Shown piece after piece: positions 13,380-22,700 of a DNA stretch of 64,000 nucleotides. A program made the translations under genes and the position numbers. Under the pieces are notes generated by a model, which saw only the letters and a program-made list of their open reading frames with translations, was not told the DNA's origin and searched no databases. The first letter of the stretch is position 1, and each line of letters opens with the position of its first letter. This DNA is from Castor canadensis. Taxonomy: Eukaryota > Chordata > Mammalia > Rodentia > Castoridae. The stretch lies in the NCBI RefSeq assembly GCF_047511655.1, contig NC_133398.1:40181638-40245637 (forward strand), written 5' to 3'.

Positions 13380-13480
13380 GGGGTGAGGAGATCTTCATGG
13401 ATGAAGTGAAGAGAGAGAGAAAGGAAAAAAAGAGGGAACAGAGAGAGAGGGAAGAGAAAGAGAAAAAGTGAAATGTCATA
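13380..13480. repeat. Purine-rich low-complexity tract
   Basis: About 100 bases of almost pure A/G, including (ga)n runs. It makes the minus strand look open, but that frame has no protein character. Confidence 0.85.
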
Positions 13481-14102
13481 AAATATTTGGAGACAGAAAA
13501 GAATGAAAGGTTTAATACACTCCTTCAGTTAGTTTTTATGTCTTAAAAATAAAAAGTAAATAGAAAACAATTTAGGATTATTAAAATATACCAGAAATAC
13601 TGAAATTGCTGGCACCTTTAATTCTAGGGAGCATAAACAGGCAGAACCTACCTAAAAGGTTGAGGAAAAGAGCAACATTGACTGTTGCTGGTAAAAAAAA
13701 AAAAACTGTTCCAAAAGGTTGATGCAGTAAGCTTGGTCTGTTATTGAGACAGTCATGAGATGCTTATGTTTCCTTTGCTAATGGCTGGTCAGATTATGCG
13801 TCCATCTAATGGTGTGCTCACAGTGTGTGTGTATGTAAACATCTTCAAAACGGTTCTTAAACTGCCACTATAAGGTTAATATGATACTCAAGGTAACAAA
13901 AACACCAGGGTATTTATTTTAAAGATCTCTGTTATAAACTGCTTAGGCTTTTTACACACAAATATGTAAACATCTTGAGAACAGTTCTTATTATAGAGTC
14001 AATGTAAAAATTATTAATCTGTTCTGCTGCTACTTTTAAGAAAACAGGTTATTAAACTTATTTTAATCAGGTCTCACTAAGAAGCAGGCATTCAGGGGTT
14101 AA

Positions 14103-14124
14103 CCCTCTGGTCTAGACCAGAGGG
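14103..14124. repeat. 22-bp perfect palindrome
   Basis: The half CCCTCTGGTCT is followed immediately by its exact reverse complement AGACCAGAGGG, with no spacer. A polypurine run ending in nine G follows at about 14125-14150. Confidence 0.95.
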
Positions 14125-14851
14125 GGAGAAAAAGAAGAAAAGGGGGGGGGTCACAGCCTACATCAGGAATCTCGGAACTTGTGTAGTTAAAGAAATAAAC
14201 TTCACATGTTTCATTCTGTCATAAATACAATCTGGAATTTAATTCTCTCTTATAATACATGGGTCTATTAACAAATGGGCTTTCTATAAATTGCTTTTAT
14301 ACAAAAAATAATTTAAAGGTTGCTTTCTTTCTTGTTTTTTCATGCATATGTAAGGCTCTAAGTTAAAAGACTTTATGCGTTATTTTCAACAAGTAACAAA
14401 AAATATATAAAAGGTATTAAGGCTATGGTTTTTAGAAAATAAAAGGTAAAAAAAAATACTTTTGGATAAATAAAGGATAATGACAAACTCCCTCAGAGGG
14501 TACATATTAAGTTGTCACAAAGATATAGATGCTTATGTAAGTGATTAAATTAACTAAAATCTAAGACTTACATTAAAGGTTTTGTAAGGTCAAAATTTAA
14601 TGTACTGATGTTAAGCTAAAACTTAATTCTCCAGCTCATAACAGCAAGGCTACCTTTAAAAATATTGTATTGTTCTTGATAAGGTTTACAAAAAAATTAT
14701 CTTAAAATGGTTTTTATTTTATCAAGACAACTGTCAGGAATTTTTGGTGCTACAGGTTAATCCAAAAATTTGTTAAGATAACAAGAGTTTATTAAAACAC
14801 AGAAAAACAAGAGGCAGCTGAGCACAGGGAGAACTGCTGCACTAATATGAG

Positions 14852-14889
14852 CAGATCTACCTATGTAAAACAGATCTACCTATGTAAAA
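14852..14889. repeat. 19-bp tandem duplication
   Basis: CAGATCTACCTATGTAAAA occurs twice head to tail with no mismatch, which suggests a recent slippage or duplication. Confidence 0.95.
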
Positions 14890-16319
14890 CAAAGCCAAAG
14901 TACACCCTCCAGATAGGATAAAAATAAATAAATAAATAGCACTCAAAAAGGAGCACTACACTGAAAGTCAAGACCTCCAATTTTTATTGGACTCAACAGA
15001 GTGGAGATGTTGGTCCTACTCCTTCCACATGTGGGACAGAGGGAACTTTTGGCCTGGGATGTCTAGATTGTGCCTGTTATTGTAGGGGGCTCCACTGACT
15101 ACAGGTTGGTGGAATCCTGCTGTATGTCATGAACTATATGTTAATGTCAACAATCTGGGCTGTGATCCCTTATCAACATCTGAGCCATGATTCTTGGCCA
15201 CTATGTTTCCTAACTCCACACTTAGTCCCCATAAATATTTACCTGTATTCTTTGGTGATTTCTGTCAGGGTTTTAACTGCTAAGGTAACTGAGTCATGTT
15301 TTATGTTGGGTTAATAATAAGGACAGCTAGGTTAGGACTAGACTCCCTCCTTCTTGCAGATAACTTACTTCTATCTCCCTAGATAGATGACAAGGACAGT
15401 TGGGCATACAATGACCTAACTACGACTTATCTTTCTTGGTTGCCCAGCAACAATATCCTTTAGTGACCTTCCTGGTACTTTTCCACTAGCCCCCTATATC
15501 TAGCCCAAGCCTGTGTATGACAATGGTCTCTAGCTCTCCTGCTAGGGTCTCCCTCCTCAGGGCTCCTGCCTAAAACAATAAACCCGCTGCCTCTTCCATG
15601 CCTCTTATTTTTCCAACAGTTTATATAAAACTTTCTAGATGACCTCATGATTAAACAACTGTTGTCTTGGGTAATTCTAATACAGTTGGCACCCTTTAAG
15701 TGCCTGTGACTGGGCTATTTGGGTTTACTAAAACTGTTTCCCCCTACAACTGATAAAAATCTAAGGTTTTATTTTTACTTCAAGAGCAACAACTAAACTA
15801 ATATGTATATATAACCTCTCTAGAGTTGTGATACTGTTGCTGGTTCCTATATATTAAATATATTTATGTTTTTCAAGTATATCAAGCCTTGTAAAATACA
15901 AAATTTAGATAAACACAGTAACAAAGGGTTAGTGGTACTGATATACTGTTCTGTTAGTTGCTAAACTGTGCATCAGAACTTTTACCATGAATCTTACGTT
16001 TTTGTCATTACAGTTCTGATCCTTCTGGGGCATTTACAATCAAGTACATAAAAATGACTCTAATAACTACTTATGTGTCAACCAGGTTAGCTTTTTAGAC
16101 ATCTGCTTTTGTTAGATTTTGTTTTGTATCGTCCTTGTCTAGAAGGCCACTGCCTAAGAGCCACTCCTTCCAAGCCTCTTTGTTGCTTAAATTTGGCCAA
16201 AAGGGTGTAGTTGGCACTGACTCACACCTGATCTGCTTGTTATTCCCTCCTGATGTGGGACCAAGACCAACCAAACAAACAAAATCCAGGAAAGAGCAAC
16301 CAATTAAGAAAGATCTTCA

Positions 16320-16409
16320 GTCTATGGCCATACTACCCTAAACACGTCCAATCTCATCTGATCTTGGAAGCTAAGCAGGGTTGGGCCTGGTTAGTACTTG
16401 GATGGGAGA
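16320..16409 (+). pseudogene. 5S rRNA pseudogene, 3'-truncated
   Basis: Reads as 5S rRNA from its 5' end ('gtctatggccatactaccct') through the internal promoter ('ggaagctaagcagggttggg', 'cctggttagtacttggatgg') to 'gatgggaga', about 90 of the usual 120 nucleotides. Several CpG positions have decayed to TG or CA. The last 30 nucleotides are absent. The word AGAAAGATCTTCAG directly precedes it (about 16307-16320) and recurs at its end (about 16407-16420), like a target-site duplication. No A-tail is present. Most of the polymerase III internal control region is retained, but the truncated product would not be a functional rRNA. Confidence 0.9.
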
Positions 16410-16784
16410 AAGATCTTCAGAGGAGACTGTTCAGAGACAAGCAGTTTGGAGACAAGGGGGGAATACCATCAAAGTTCAAATGGAGTAACTGGTGCCAGAC
16501 CTCTCAAAAATCACCAAGGCTGAGAGGATTAAAGAAATGGTTCTTATGCATGTGGGGCTATCTGGCATTAAAGCTCTTCCAGGCATAAACTCATATTTTT
16601 AGACAGGGTCTTCTATTTAAATAGAGAGAAAATCATTATTTTTACTGGCTGTAAACATGTCCTTTGATACTTAAAGATAGTGGTTTTAACTTTTTTTTAA
16701 AACGTGTTTTCTTGGACATGTATACTGATAATATATTGTTGCCATGATGATTGGGTAAAAATAAAATAAAATACTCAACCATTA
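16410..16784. other. ERV-associated sequence of unclear identity
   Basis: Lies between the 5S insertion and the integrase remnant in the same general context. I cannot assign it to gag, pol or an LTR. Confidence 0.35.
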
Positions 16785-16960
16785 AAACCCCATTGGAGGG
16801 TCCTTTTGTTGTTATCGTGTCTAATACTCCCACTGCAGTTAAAGTATCAGTGATTGCCCCTTGGATTCACCACAGTTGAGTCAAGCCAGCTTCTCTTGAG
16901 TGAGAGTGCATCCCTGATCTGGCTTCACCATTCAGGATCACCCTCCAGAATCTAAATGCC
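16785..16960 (+). pseudogene. ERV pol remnant: integrase C-terminus
   Basis: The forward frame through about 16789-16895 reads like the end of gammaretroviral integrase: 'LEGPFVVIVSNTPTAVKV' and then an 'APWIHHS' motif. A TGA then replaces what is normally an arginine codon, and 'VKPA' follows. Upstream integrase, RNase H and reverse transcriptase are not recognisable. It precedes the env remnants in the normal proviral order. No functional enzyme can be made. Confidence 0.75.
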
Positions 16961-17553
16961 CTCCCTCAGTAGGACTCTGCTTCCCAGGAAACAATAGGGG
17001 ACCAAGAACAACAGGATGACAGCCCTGCTCTAGTCACCTCCTGGAAGCTGACTAGTCTATGCACTGCAGAAGCTTGAGGAGTCAACTCACCAACAGGACA
17101 AACAGGCTGTTTCTTCACACCAGTTATCTCACTGTAATGCATTGTCAACCCTTGTCTGTATCTGTTGCTGTAGTTCTCACCCTAGTTTTTGCCATAGGCT
17201 TGACAGAAACCACTCCTGCTGATTGATCTCACAGTGAAAGGTTTTTATTAGCTCTCTTCTATCTCTTTTGGCAGGATGCATAATTACTATTTATTACTAC
17301 TGATCTGGTTTAACAGAGGACTAAATATGCAGCTCTCCTTCACAAGGGGAAAGCTGCCCCTAACTGCACCTGTGGCATCTATAACTCTGTAAATTTCACT
17401 GTACTTAAGCCATCTTATTGAACATGGGGAAAAATAAGTAGTATAACAATAGATAAAAAGGGTCTTGACCCTGAGAGTCTGATACACTTCAAATTAGTAA
17501 CTGTTATCCATGAGAGTTCCTTATACTAAGTTTTTCACTCCTTTTATAAGGAG

Positions 17554-17829
17554 ATGAGGAGTAAAATTTCCATCTCTGCCAAAGCTAAAAATTCGTTCCT
17601 CTTACTGGCTGAGTCTATAGCCCAGACACTAAATGTCACTTCATGCTATGTTTGTGGGGGGACCAACATGGGAGACATTAGGCTTGGGAAAAAGATGACA
17701 AATGGCCTCCTGAGTAAATCACCCAGTACTATGGTTCTGCCACCTGGACAAAAAATGTCCTGGTGCTATCGGACCCCTATGTATATGCTCAACCACATCA
17801 TGAGGCTTCGGCTGTTGTTGAAATTATAA
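17554..17829 (+). pseudogene. ERV env remnant: surface-subunit part
   Basis: The frame contains 'FLLLAESIAQTLNVTSCYVC', which includes the CXXC motif (CYVC) that class I envelopes use in SU-TM disulphide exchange. It opens out of a stop-ridden sequence with no signal peptide, and it ends by running into the transmembrane-subunit region in another frame. The SU and TM parts therefore lie in different frames and the envelope is broken. Sense orientation matches the LTRs downstream. Confidence 0.8.
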
Positions 17830-18263
17830 CTAATGAAACTGCAAGACACCTCGATTTGTTGGCAAAACAAAGCACTAAGATGCACAATGCCATCTATCAG
17901 AACCACTTGGCTTTAGACTATTTGCTTGCTTCTGAGGGAAAAGTCTGTAAAAAATTTAACCTAAACAACTGCTGCTTACAGATTAATGATTCTAAAAAAA
18001 AGGTTATAAAAGAGATCACAAACAAAATAAGAAAGCTTGCCTATGTCCCTGTCCAGACTTGGAGCGGATGGGATCCCAATGACCTGTTTAGAGGGTGGTT
18101 TTCTGCTGTAGATGGTTTCAAAACCATGATAGGGGCAATGGGCCTAATCCTAGAAACATGCTTAATATTGCCCTGCCTGGTTCCCCTGGTGCTGCAGTCT
18201 ATCAAGACTATTATAAAGGCCATTATAAAAAGGAAAACGGCTGCACATGTAATAATGTTATAA
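17763..18263 (+). pseudogene. ERV env remnant: transmembrane subunit
   Basis: An open frame of 166 codons is the longest viral frame here. In order it shows a heptad-like N-terminal helix region ('[13 protein letters not shown]'), the conserved '[14 protein letters not shown]' stretch that overlaps the immunosuppressive-type region of class I envelopes, a cysteine cluster ('[10 protein letters not shown]'), a tryptophan-rich membrane-proximal part, a hydrophobic anchor ('[19 protein letters not shown]') and a short basic tail. The furin site and fusion peptide expected at the N-terminus are not visible, and the frame is disconnected from SU, so this is a defective env fragment. Whether it is transcribed cannot be told from sequence. 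Confidence 0.85.
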
Positions 18264-18276
18264 AAATACAAATCCC

Positions 18277-18622
18277 TGTAGCAAAAAAGGGGAGACCAGA
18301 AAAGAGACAGGCTGGTTTTCTGACCACGAGACTGGGAGGGGATGGCAAAGCAGAGAGATAAAACTTAAAAAATTGAAACATGAAGGTCACATAGCACTGT
18401 GGAAATGAAATAGCCAATGAAGTCACATGCAGCCATATGTGGGTTGAGCTTTGCTTTTTGCTTCTACAATCTGCTTGCAAGGGTATTTAAGGTGAGACCC
18501 CTTTGTTCTTGGGGCTCAACCTTTGGACACAAGTCTGCTGGGTCTGTGCCAGCACAATAAAACGTTGCTTCCTGCTAATCTGCCTCAGAGACTCCTATCT
18601 CAGCTAGCAAACTCCCGCAACA
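18277..18622 (+). mobile_element. ERV LTR copy A
   Basis: Begins TGTAGC and ends GCAACA (TG...CA). It holds a TATA-like 'gggtatttaaggtgagacc' and a polyadenylation signal AATAAA at 18556-18561. It aligns along its length with copy B (18685-19059) but lacks about 30 bases of U3. It sits directly after the env frame with no polypurine tract before it, and env-tail-like sequence seems to resume beyond it (18623-18670). It is therefore probably an insertion or recombinant copy, not the original 3' LTR. Confidence 0.8.
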
Positions 18623-18669
18623 CCCCTAAATAAAGATGATACTCTTTGACCCTAAGTGGGTCCGAGCAT

Positions 18670-18680
18670 AAAAGGGGGGA
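18670..18680 (+). promoter_or_regulatory. ERV polypurine tract
   Basis: AAAAGGGGGGA lies just before the TG of LTR copy B, the position of the plus-strand primer in reverse transcription. It identifies copy B as the provirus's own 3' LTR. Confidence 0.75.
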
Positions 18681-18684
18681 ATAA

Positions 18685-19059
18685 TGTAGCAGGGAGGAGG
18701 ATCAAAAGAAAACAGACTAGATCCGAGTCCTGAGAAAGTACCAGGGAGTTAGGGATGGCATAGCAGAGAAATAAAACCTGAAAAATCCAAACATGAGGAA
18801 GGTAACATAGGCCTGAGGAGGGGAAAAGTCACCTTAACACTAGGGTAAAGTAGCCAATAAAATTAAATATAACCATATATGGATTAGACTTTGGTTTTTG
18901 CTTCTGTAACCTGCTTGCAAGGGTACATTAGGTGAGACCCCTTTGATCTCGGGGTTCAGCCTTTGGACACGAGTCCGCTGAGTCTGTGCTGGCACAATAA
19001 AAGGTTGCTTCCTGCTAATTGCCTGAGTTTCATATCTCAGCTAGCAACCTCCAGCAACA
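18685..19059 (+). mobile_element. ERV LTR copy B (own 3' LTR)
   Basis: Starts TGTAGCAGGG and ends AGCAACA, about 375 bp. It has a polyadenylation signal AATAAA at 18996-19001 followed by 'ggttgcttcctgctaat', shared with copy A. It lies in the same orientation as NDUFB6 and ends about 500 bp before that gene's start codon, so its promoter or polyadenylation signals could affect NDUFB6. No 5' LTR is visible upstream in the window. Confidence 0.8.
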
Positions 19060-19365
19060 CAAGGACACTTCACCAGTTACTAAATGACTGGGTGTTGAAC
19101 TTGGATGTAACAATCTTCACACTCTAGGTCGTGGAGAGAGGAATTCCAAGGTGGAGGGTGGGAGCAAGCAAAGAATTCTGCAACTGGACATCACATTCAT
19201 TGAAACACACACTGCTCATCATTCCGGTTCCCAGTGCTCATGAGTTCTTCCGCCAGTTCTCTGAACTCTCTTACTTTCTTACCTGTCACTTTTCCCTTAT
19301 CCCATAACGGACCCGATCTCCCTCCCTTAACCTGAGTCCTTACAGCCAGGTCGTGTGGAGGGCTC

Positions 19366-19376
19366 TGCGCATGCGC
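19366..19376. promoter_or_regulatory. NRF1 palindromic site
   Basis: TGCGCATGCGC matches the NRF1 consensus. NRF1 drives many nuclear genes for respiratory-chain subunits, which fits a complex I gene 190 bp downstream. Binding is inferred. Confidence 0.75.
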
Positions 19377-19433
19377 GGACTCTGCTGTCGTCGCTGGGAC
19401 TCTGGAGACACTGCAGAGACGTGAGCCCCGGTG

Positions 19434-19441
19434 TTACGTCA
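19434..19441 (+). promoter_or_regulatory. CRE/ATF-like site at NDUFB6
   Basis: TTACGTCA, a CREB/ATF-type octamer, lies about 120 bp before the start codon. The surrounding word GTGTTACGTCA is repeated exactly at the TOPORS 5' end (36831-36841). Confidence 0.6.
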
Positions 19442-19561
19442 TCGACGCGCGCCGCTCCCAGGCGTCCTCGCAAGGTCGCTTTGCAGAGCGGGTGCGCGCC
19501 CAAGTGTCCAGACCCTGTTTCGGGGGTGCGCCGGGTCCTTTTGCCTTACCCCAGCGGCAAC

Positions 19562-19741
19562 ATGACGGGGTACACGCCGGATGAGAAACTGCGGCTGCAG
19601 CAACTGCGGGAGCTGAGAAGGCGATGGCTGAAGGACCAGGAACTGAGCCCCCGGGAGCCTGTGCTGCCCCCGCAGAAGCTATGGCCTATGGAGGCGTTCT
19701 GGAATAAGTTTTTGCAGCACCCGGCCCCTTGGAAGAACATG
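19562..19741 (+). CDS. NDUFB6: NDUFB6 coding exon 1
   Basis: Encodes residues 1-60, from [10 protein letters not shown] to PAPWKNM, followed by donor GTGAGT at 19742. Contains the leucine/arginine-rich N-terminal helix. Intron 1 (19742-21573) holds a MIR copy. Confidence 0.97.
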
Positions 19742-22700
19742 GTGAGTGATTGAGGTTCCCGGTACGCACAACCCAGCCTGGCCACTGGACCTGGCTTATT
19801 AACAGTCACACCAAGCACTGACGTGGTTCCCGAGGGCTCGGGGTGGGCCAGGACGCTGCCTGTCCCCGAGTCCTGGAGCCGGAGTCACCGAGCGGGGATG
19901 GCTTTGGGAGAATCTTGCCCTTTGCAGTCAGTGTCTCCAGTAGTAGGCGAATCTTGGGTTTTACAGGACGATGCACGTGTAGAAAGAATTCGCTGGACTT
20001 AAAATTCTGTGACTTTTGTATTTGGGGGCATTCATCCAACTTTTAGGGTTGAGGCTATAGAGACCCACTAACTGCACCTTAGCACGACGAACCCCAACTG
20101 GTAGTACAGCTCAGTGTGATAGCATTAAAAGACAAGGGTACTGTCGATATACTTAGTCAAATTTTAAACCTACCTTTCTAAATGACCACTGTGTACTTTT
20201 AACACATTGTTTCACTTTTTAAAAATTTACATTCCTGGACTTTGCTAGGCAGAAAAATTACTCATTCAAAGGCAGGTCTTTATTTTCAGGATTCTGGGTA
20301 TTTTCTTGAAGTCTGTTAATTAAATCACCTCAGCTGTGAATGATGAACACAATGTGAGAATTGCTTTGTTACCTACAACATTGGCCAGTAATAATAGTAA
20401 TCCTCCTAATAAGTAACTCTGGGCTCTTGCTGTGTGCTTGCCTGGTACACTGCTGAGCCTTTTACATGCATTACTTCATTTCTGTACTTCTGTATGGTAG
20501 AAACTGTTCCTAATTCTCATTTTAAATGGGAGGAAACTGAGGCCTACAAAAATTCAGTGATTTACCCATGGTCACAGAGCTACTTATTTAAGGAGTTCAT
20601 GCTGGAATCCACATGTATGTACTATGGTACTGTGCTACAAAGTCTAGTGCAACAGAATTCCTGTAAATTTTTCTAGGAAAGTGATATTAGATACTTATAG
20701 TGGTAAAACTCAACTCTTTAATTCAAGTAGTCTTTTACCCTTTGTATCCCCGACATTACCTGTTGATTTTGGCAATCTCTGATTGAAAGTTGGTATCTCA
20801 CTCATCAGCTTGTGATTTTAAAGAGTAAATAATTTTGTTGAATTCTGTCTTACCTTTACTTTCAGTGAATTTACTTTCTTCTCCAATCATAACTGTTATA
20901 ATATTGTTATATATCCCCAAAGGATAGCTGTATTTCAGTCAAATTGGCTGCCATGAAAAAGTTCCATTTTTACTTCTCTTTTAAAAAAGTATGTCAGAAG
21001 GCATCTCTGAGTGAGTTTGGAACACCACTATCTTAGTATTAAAACATTCTTTTTCCAGTTTATGTGTAAGATTGTCTACCTTTCACTTAGAATAATGCAC
21101 ATTGTTGATTGTAGGTATTAAAATTGATAAATTAGGGAGATGACTTTACCTGAAAAATTCTGTAGGTTTTATTACCATGGTTTAATCCATTAATTTTAAT
21201 CCATTAAAATTATTCTTCCATTCTTTATGCTGTTTCATCTTTAACAAACTTACAATATGGATATTTTTATAAATGTTTTTCTTAAAAAAAAAAAAACATA
21301 AATGCTTTACTATATAGTCTTGCAGAATGCCGCTCATCCTAAGCCTGGTTTTGGACTCTGTAGATATCCTATAGCAGCCTCTACAGTTGGTAAAAATATT
21401 TGAGTGGGTAAGATTAGCTATAGACTACAAGGAAGTATTTTCCACTTAGAGGATTTGTAGTATACTTATGACATTATTCCAGTGATGGTGGGTTTTTTTG
21501 GTTTGTTTTTTTGTACCACACACATAAAAAATGGGGTATCTTTTCATTTTGTGTATATGTTGTTTTCTCCCAGATCCATAAAGCATACCGGAGCAGTATC
21601 TTTGCTGTTACTCATGTACTTATACCTGCCTGGGTGGTTCATTATTATGTCAAATATCATGTGACTGTAAGTATGTTTTAAGTGTGAGTTTTTCAGAAGT
21701 TGTTTTTAATATTATCCAAAGTAATTTCCTATGTAAGTATGCTCTTTTAGTCACTTTAGTAACTCTTTAGTTAGTGAACGTAATTTGCCATATATAAGCT
21801 GATATTGAAATACTTTGAATCCCTTTAAGTAAATTCTTACATTAGTATGGTTTTTCAAAAAGTGCTGTTTATTCCTAGTTTATAACTTGAAATATATTTC
21901 CTTATAGTAGTAGTGTTTGAATGATCAGAGTGTAGCTAACCTAAAAATATTAGTATTAACATAAGAGTCCTGAGCAGGAGGGGAAAATTAATTTCTGCTC
22001 CTTTTTTTGAGCATAGATCTAGTATAAGATAAAATTAAAAATAGACAAAGGATCTCTTCGTCATCTTCCCATTTGCCTTTTTTTTGTTTTTGTCTGATTT
22101 TTTTCCACACTTTTCTTCCTTTAGAATCCAAGATATCCAAACACTTGACCTTTTTCACTCAAAGAGCTTGCATGGGCTGATTGAATGGAGCCAGTGGCTA
22201 GATTTTAAAGTCTGGGGAGCGTGCAGTCTAGTGCATGATGTTAGATCCCAGGCAGGTGAGGAGTTCATGTAGTTTCTGGAATCGTATGGGTGGGGAGCAG
22301 TGATGAATTCCCTGTGTGGAGTGTTAGAACACAAACAGAGTGTGGGGGTGTCGATCCTGTGTGGGTTGAGGGAGAAAAAGGGTGAGCACATCAGTTTGGG
22401 GAGCAACAGTGGCAGCATCCTGGCCCAGGATATTTGAACTTAGGCAGAGGAAGGAGGACATCTGGAGAAAGGAGGAAGGGGGCAGTGATGGAGGGGCAAC
22501 CCAGAGTAAGATGTCAGAACCCAAGTGAGCTGAGAAGGGTATGGTCATAGTGACAGGAGATTTATTATATATAAAGAAATCAATCAAATAACTATATGTG
22601 GTGATGATAAAAGGTTCCAGGATTCTTACTGTTGGGAAAATGAGTTATATATATGAAAAAGGAGAAATCCTTGTGGTGCTAGAATGGAAATATTAGCATG

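Larger units (their letters stand above)
13560..16119. other. Unassigned AT-rich block before the ERV
   Basis: No gene. The text carries internal echoes: 'gtaaacatcttcaaaacggt' near 13838 recurs as 'gtaaacatcttgagaacagt' near 13968, and 'aaaggt' words are frequent. It may be a decayed 5' part of the retroviral element that follows, but I find no 5' LTR, primer-binding site, gag or reverse transcriptase motif, so this stays open. Confidence 0.35.
19300..19900 (+). promoter_or_regulatory. NDUFB6: NDUFB6 CpG-rich promoter region
   Basis: CpG density rises sharply between about 19.36 and 19.9 kb compared with the AT-rich flanks. There is no TATA box near the coding start. This is a housekeeping-type promoter that includes the NRF1 and CRE-like sites listed separately. 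The exact transcription start cannot be placed from sequence. Confidence 0.75.

Noticed and set aside
12946-13479. 177-codon minus-strand open frame
   Set aside because: It runs through a purine-rich low-complexity tract and a reverse ID-like SINE, with no known domain. It is an artefact of composition.
16253-16588. 111-codon frame over the 5S copy
   Set aside because: It crosses the 5S rRNA pseudogene and its flanking repeats; it is not a protein gene.
19355-19561. In-frame 69-codon N-terminal extension of NDUFB6
   Set aside because: The frame is open only from a GTG codon; no in-frame ATG exists upstream of 19562, and the 128-residue form matches the human length exactly.
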